Origin: Clostridia bacterium
GTDB taxonomy: Bacteria > Bacillota_A > Clostridia > Oscillospirales > CAG-272
NCBI GenBank assembly: GCA_017936125.1
Contig: JAGBGE010000020.1
Span: forward strand, 1 to 9,437
Direction of reading: 5' to 3'
Length of the DNA stretch: 9,437 nt
The notes under the pieces are model-generated. The model was not told where the DNA came from. It worked only from the letters and a program-made list of their open reading frames with translations, and did no database searches. Positions 6,891 to 9,437 of the stretch are shown one piece after another. A program made the translations under genes and the position numbers. Numbering within the stretch: position 1 is the stretch's first letter; every line of letters begins with the position of its first letter.

Positions 6891-8333
6891 ATGTGGATAT
6901 ATGTACTGTCGGCAATAGGAATTCTGTTAGCCGCCTTAATTGCTATCATTTTAATTCGCACGCTGCTTTTCGTACCGCGAAAGCAGGTTGAACAAATTCT
7001 CTCTCCCGTTATCGTCAACGGCGAAAAGGCGACGGGCGACCTCGCCGAGATGATCAAGTGCCGCACTGTCTCCGATAGAGATAAGAGCCTTGAGGATGAG
7101 TCACAGTTCGAGAGGTTTGAGGCACTTCTGCCCGAGCTTTTCCCTTTGATTCACAAGAAATGTAAGTTTGAAAAGGTCGGTGACCGCGCGCTTCTCTATA
7201 AGTGGGAGGGCAAGCATTCCGACGCTCCCACCGTCTTTATGTCGCACTACGACGTCGTTAGCGTAGAGGAGGAAAATTGGGAGAAGCCTGCGTTCGAGGG
7301 CATCGTCGAGAACGGTGTTCTCTGGGGACGCGGCACGCTTGATACCAAGGGTACTCTCAACGGAATTATGCAGGCGGCAGAGGCTCTTATTGCAGAGGGC
7401 TTCGTTCCGCTGAACGATATTTATTTCGCATTCGGCGGTGACGAGGAAATCAACGGTCACGGCGCATCCGATATAGTTGCGCTCTTCAAGGAGCGCGGTA
7501 TTAAGCCGGGTATGGTAATCGACGAGGGCGGCGCGGTAGCCGACAACGTTTTCCCGGGTGTGAAGCAGCCTATCGCTCTTATCGGCATAGCAGAGAAGGG
7601 TATGCTCAATATTGAATATACCGTAAAGGGCGGCGGCGGTCACGCCTCATCTCCCGCGCCTCATACTCCCGTCGGCAGACTTTCCGCTGCCTGCGTGAGA
7701 GTAGAGAACAGCCCCTTCAAGTTCAGAGTGACGAGGCCTGCGAAGATGCTCTTTAATATCGCCGGCAGACACTCGACCTTCCTTTACAGAATGATTTTCG
7801 CTAACCTCTGGTGCTTTAGCCCCGCGCTTAATCTTTTTGCCAAGCTTTCTGGCGGCGAGATTAACGCGTTAGTCCGTACCACCACCGCCTTCACGCAGAT
7901 GGAGGGCTCGAAGGGTATGAACGTTATTCCGCCCGTTGCGAGAATGGTGTCTAACCACCGTATTCTTCCGGGCGATACCGTCGACTCCGTTGTCGCGCGC
8001 ATTAAGAAAAAGGTGAACGACGAGAAAATTGAGGTCAACGTCATAGGCGGCAACAACCCATCGGTTATCTCGGACACCGCCTGCGAGGCATACGAGCGTG
8101 TGCGCTCCACGGTTGCGGAAACCTGGACAGGCGTTATCGTTTCGCCCTACCTGATGGTAGCCTGCTCGGACTCTCGCCATTGGGGCGAAATTTCCGATAA
8201 GGTATACCGCTTCTCTGCAATGTCGATGTCCGGCGAGGAGCGCGCCTCTATCCACGGCAACAACGAGAAGATTCCCGTTGCGACTATCTCAAAGACGGTG
8301 GAGTTCTTCATTCGCTTGATGAAAAAATCTTAA
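6891..8333 (+). CDS. Membrane-anchored M20 family metallopeptidase (carboxypeptidase S/PM20D1-like)
   Basis: A 480-residue di-zinc hydrolase. Family members cut peptides, dipeptides or N-acyl amino acids at an amide bond. Candidate metal ligands are His119 (MSHYDVV), bridging Asp151 (GRGTLDTKG), Glu186 next to catalytic Glu185 (GGDEEINGHG), Asp211 (VIDEGG) and His455 (SIHGNNE). Asp121 would orient the first His. The inserted dimerisation lid (about 225-350) carries GGGGHASSP (247-255). The order, spacing and length fit the CPS/PM20D1 branch better than short DapE or ArgE enzymes. Residues 3-27 form one hydrophobic helix followed by basic residues (VPRKQ), so the enzyme is probably membrane-tethered; which face holds the catalytic domain cannot be settled here. 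The start is 1 nt after the upstream stop, with a weak AAAGG (6875-6879). As the last gene of the operon, it probably processes what the two membrane proteins move. Confidence 0.93.
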   Translation: MWIYVLSAIGILLAALIAIILIRTLLFVPRKQVEQILSPVIVNGEKATGDLAEMIKCRTVSDRDKSLEDESQFERFEALLPELFPLIHKKCKFEKVGDRALLYKWEGKHSDAPTVFMSHYDVVSVEEENWEKPAFEGIVENGVLWGRGTLDTKGTLNGIMQAAEALIAEGFVPLNDIYFAFGGDEEINGHGASDIVALFKERGIKPGMVIDEGGAVADNVFPGVKQPIALIGIAEKGMLNIEYTVKGGGGHASSPAPHTPVGRLSAACVRVENSPFKFRVTRPAKMLFNIAGRHSTFLYRMIFANLWCFSPALNLFAKLSGGEINALVRTTTAFTQMEGSKGMNVIPPVARMVSNHRILPGDTVDSVVARIKKKVNDEKIEVNVIGGNNPSVISDTACEAYERVRSTVAETWTGVIVSPYLMVACSDSRHWGEISDKVYRFSAMSMSGEERASIHGNNEKIPVATISKTVEFFIRLMKKS

Positions 8334-8349
8334 ACGTTTTACAAAATAC

Positions 8350-8382
8350 AAAAAAAGCTCTGCTTTTGGCAGAGCTTTTTTT
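8350..8382. terminator. Rho-independent terminator of the operon, probably bidirectional
   Basis: gctctgc (8357-8363) pairs with gcagagc (8369-8375) around the loop ttttg. Flanking A7 (8350-8356) and T7 (8376-8382) extend the stem to 14 bp and supply a T-run on either strand. It lies 16 nt after the M20 stop and about 60 nt past the end of the convergent methyltransferase gene, so it can stop both. Confidence 0.92.
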
Positions 8383-8388
8383 AATATC

Positions 8389-8416
8389 GTAGGGTGGGAG
8401 CAAGCCCCCGACCTAC
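8389..8416. repeat. 28-nt GC-rich imperfect palindrome between convergent genes
   Basis: gtagg (8389-8393) pairs with cctac (8412-8416), ggg (8396-8398) with ccc (8407-8409), and gc (8400-8401) with gc (8404-8405), with a few mismatches. It is markedly GC-rich against AT-rich surroundings. It resembles the small gtaggg-type palindromes scattered in some clostridial genomes (a recollection, not tested). It could be a REP-like dispersed repeat or an extra 3' hairpin for the methyltransferase transcript. Confidence 0.55.
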
Positions 8417-8442
8417 ATTATCATTTTGAGTTCACGAATAGA

Positions 8443-9267
8443 TTATCTGGTCAACTGCCATAAGGCTACCGCACCTGCTGCCGCAACGTTGAGCGAGTCA
8501 ACGCCGTGTGACATAGGGATTTTCGCCGTGTAGTCGCAGTCTGCGATAGTCCTCTTGGCGAGTCCGTCGCCCTCGGTGCCGAGTATTATGGCGAGCTTTT
8601 CCTCTCGCATCAGCCTCTCATCGTCTATGCTCACCGACTCGTCGGTCAGCGCCATAGCCACCGTCTTGAAGCCGAGTGCGGATAGCCTCTCCATCGACGG
8701 ATGCGGCCAGTCGGCAGGCGAGTCACCGATTCTCGTCCACGGCACCTGAAGCACCGTACCCATACTCACTCTTACTGCTCTCCTGCATAGCGGGTCGCAG
8801 CAGGTGGGAGTCACCAGCACCGCGTCGATTCCGAGCGCCGCCGCAGAGCGAAAGAGCGCGCCGATATTAGTCGAGTCTGCCACACCCTCGAGCACCGCGA
8901 TTCGTCTTGCCCCACGCACCAGCTCCTCTACCGAGGGGAGAGCAGGACGCCTCATAGCGCAGAGTGCGCCACGAGTCAGCTCGAAGCCGGTCATCTCGGT
9001 CAGCACCTCGCGCTCGGCTATATAAATCGGTATATCACCGCATCTCTCCATTATGCTTGCCACCGCGCCGTTAATCAGTCGCTTGTCGGTGAGCAGAGCG
9101 ATAGGCTCACAGCCTGCATTCAGCGCGACCTCGATTACCGTCGGGCTCTCGGCGATAAATATCGCCTTTTCGGGCTCCAGCTTATTTCGCAGCTGCGCTC
9201 CCGTGAGCCTGACGAAAACGTCAAGCTCGGGTGCTGTAAAATCGTGTATTTCAATAATATTCGACAT
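8443..9267 (-). CDS. SpoU/TrmH family RNA 2'-O-methyltransferase
   Basis: A 274-residue SPOUT-class enzyme predicted to transfer a methyl group from S-adenosylmethionine to a ribose 2'-OH of rRNA or tRNA. All three SpoU motifs are present in the C-terminal half: motif 1 NIGALFR (134-140) with the essential Arg140, motif 2 ILGTEGDGL (228-236), and motif 3 IPMSHGVDSLNVAAAGAVAL (250-269). Together they form the knotted cofactor site. The N-terminal part (about 10-105), with RLTGAQLRNKLEPEKAIFIAE (20-40), matches the substrate-binding region that precedes the catalytic domain in this family. The exact target base cannot be read from sequence, so no symbol is given. AAGGAG (9273-9278, - strand) sits 5 nt before the ATG. 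It is transcribed alone, convergent with the operon. No convincing promoter was found in the short leader to its right. Confidence 0.93.
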   Translation of the reverse strand: MSNIIEIHDFTAPELDVFVRLTGAQLRNKLEPEKAIFIAESPTVIEVALNAGCEPIALLTDKRLINGAVASIMERCGDIPIYIAEREVLTEMTGFELTRGALCAMRRPALPSVEELVRGARRIAVLEGVADSTNIGALFRSAAALGIDAVLVTPTCCDPLCRRAVRVSMGTVLQVPWTRIGDSPADWPHPSMERLSALGFKTVAMALTDESVSIDDERLMREEKLAIILGTEGDGLAKRTIADCDYTAKIPMSHGVDSLNVAAAGAVALWQLTR

Positions 9268-9360
9268 AGAAGCTCCTTATTAAAAAATCGACAAGACAAT
9301 GCGGTGGCTTCTTAAGGACAGTTTCTGAGAATTAAGAACTACGAGCATTGCGAAGGCTAA

Positions 9361-9406
9361 GAAAAATACGAGAACATTTCGGTGTTTCTCGTATTTTTCT
9401 TTTTTT
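9361..9406. terminator. Hairpin terminator near the right edge
   Basis: gaaaaatacgagaa (9361-9374) pairs perfectly with ttctcgtatttttc (9386-9399) over 14 bp, and the T-run 9400-9406 follows on the + strand. A further C-G and A-T pair forms past a bulged T (9385). On the - strand a weaker T-run follows, so it may instead end a - strand gene lying beyond 9437, just upstream of the methyltransferase. No coding region precedes it on the + strand in this window. Confidence 0.8.
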
Positions 9407-9437
9407 GCACATTTGCAGATTTTCTATTCTTATAGTA

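Noticed and set aside
9296..9360. Loose direct similarity between caatgcggtggcttctta and cattgcgaaggctaagaa, and a short inverted ttcttaa/ttaagaa pair
   Set aside because: Too many mismatches and too short to support a repeat, operator or structured RNA in AT-rich DNA.

Overview
The window looks like a chromosomal segment from an uncultured or gut-type member of the Clostridia (Bacillota), probably near the Oscillospirales. This is inferred from AGGAG-type ribosome binding sites, a near-consensus SigA promoter, AT-rich intergenic DNA around moderately GC-rich genes, and gene families common in that group (DUF1846/UPF0371, DUF5058, a uL15-like domain on a repetitive protein). No mobile element, tRNA, rRNA or CRISPR array is visible.

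Layout. (1) Positions 1-1883, + strand: the 3' part of a large repetitive acidic protein. It has 114-bp tandem repeats that run off the left edge, a decaying repeat zone, a Pro/Ala/Ser/Thr-rich linker, an (EEPA/V)n tract, and a C-terminal domain resembling the C-terminal half of ribosomal protein uL15. (2) Positions 1964-3679, - strand: a single intracellular GH2 glycosidase, convergent with the first gene; the two share a hairpin terminator at 1927-1965. (3) Positions 3680-3904: a divergent promoter region. (4) Positions 3905-8333, + strand: a tight four-gene operon (gaps of 11, 1 and 1 nt) behind one strong promoter. It encodes a DUF1846 protein, a DUF5058 six-helix membrane protein, a second small polytopic membrane protein, and a membrane-anchored M20 metallopeptidase of the carboxypeptidase S/PM20D1 type. 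A strong terminator closes it. (5) Positions 8389-8416: a small palindromic element. (6) Positions 8443-9267, - strand: a SpoU/TrmH-type RNA 2'-O-methyltransferase. (7) Positions 9361-9406: a terminator hairpin with no visible gene in front of it on the + strand.

The most interesting parts are the operon and the repetitive protein. The two adjacent membrane proteins and the M20 amidase/peptidase suggest an undescribed two-subunit permease with a substrate-processing enzyme, for example for peptides or N-acyl amino acids; that function is inference. The repetitive protein places a uL15-like fold at the end of a long acidic low-complexity chain, an architecture that does not fit a normal ribosomal subunit.
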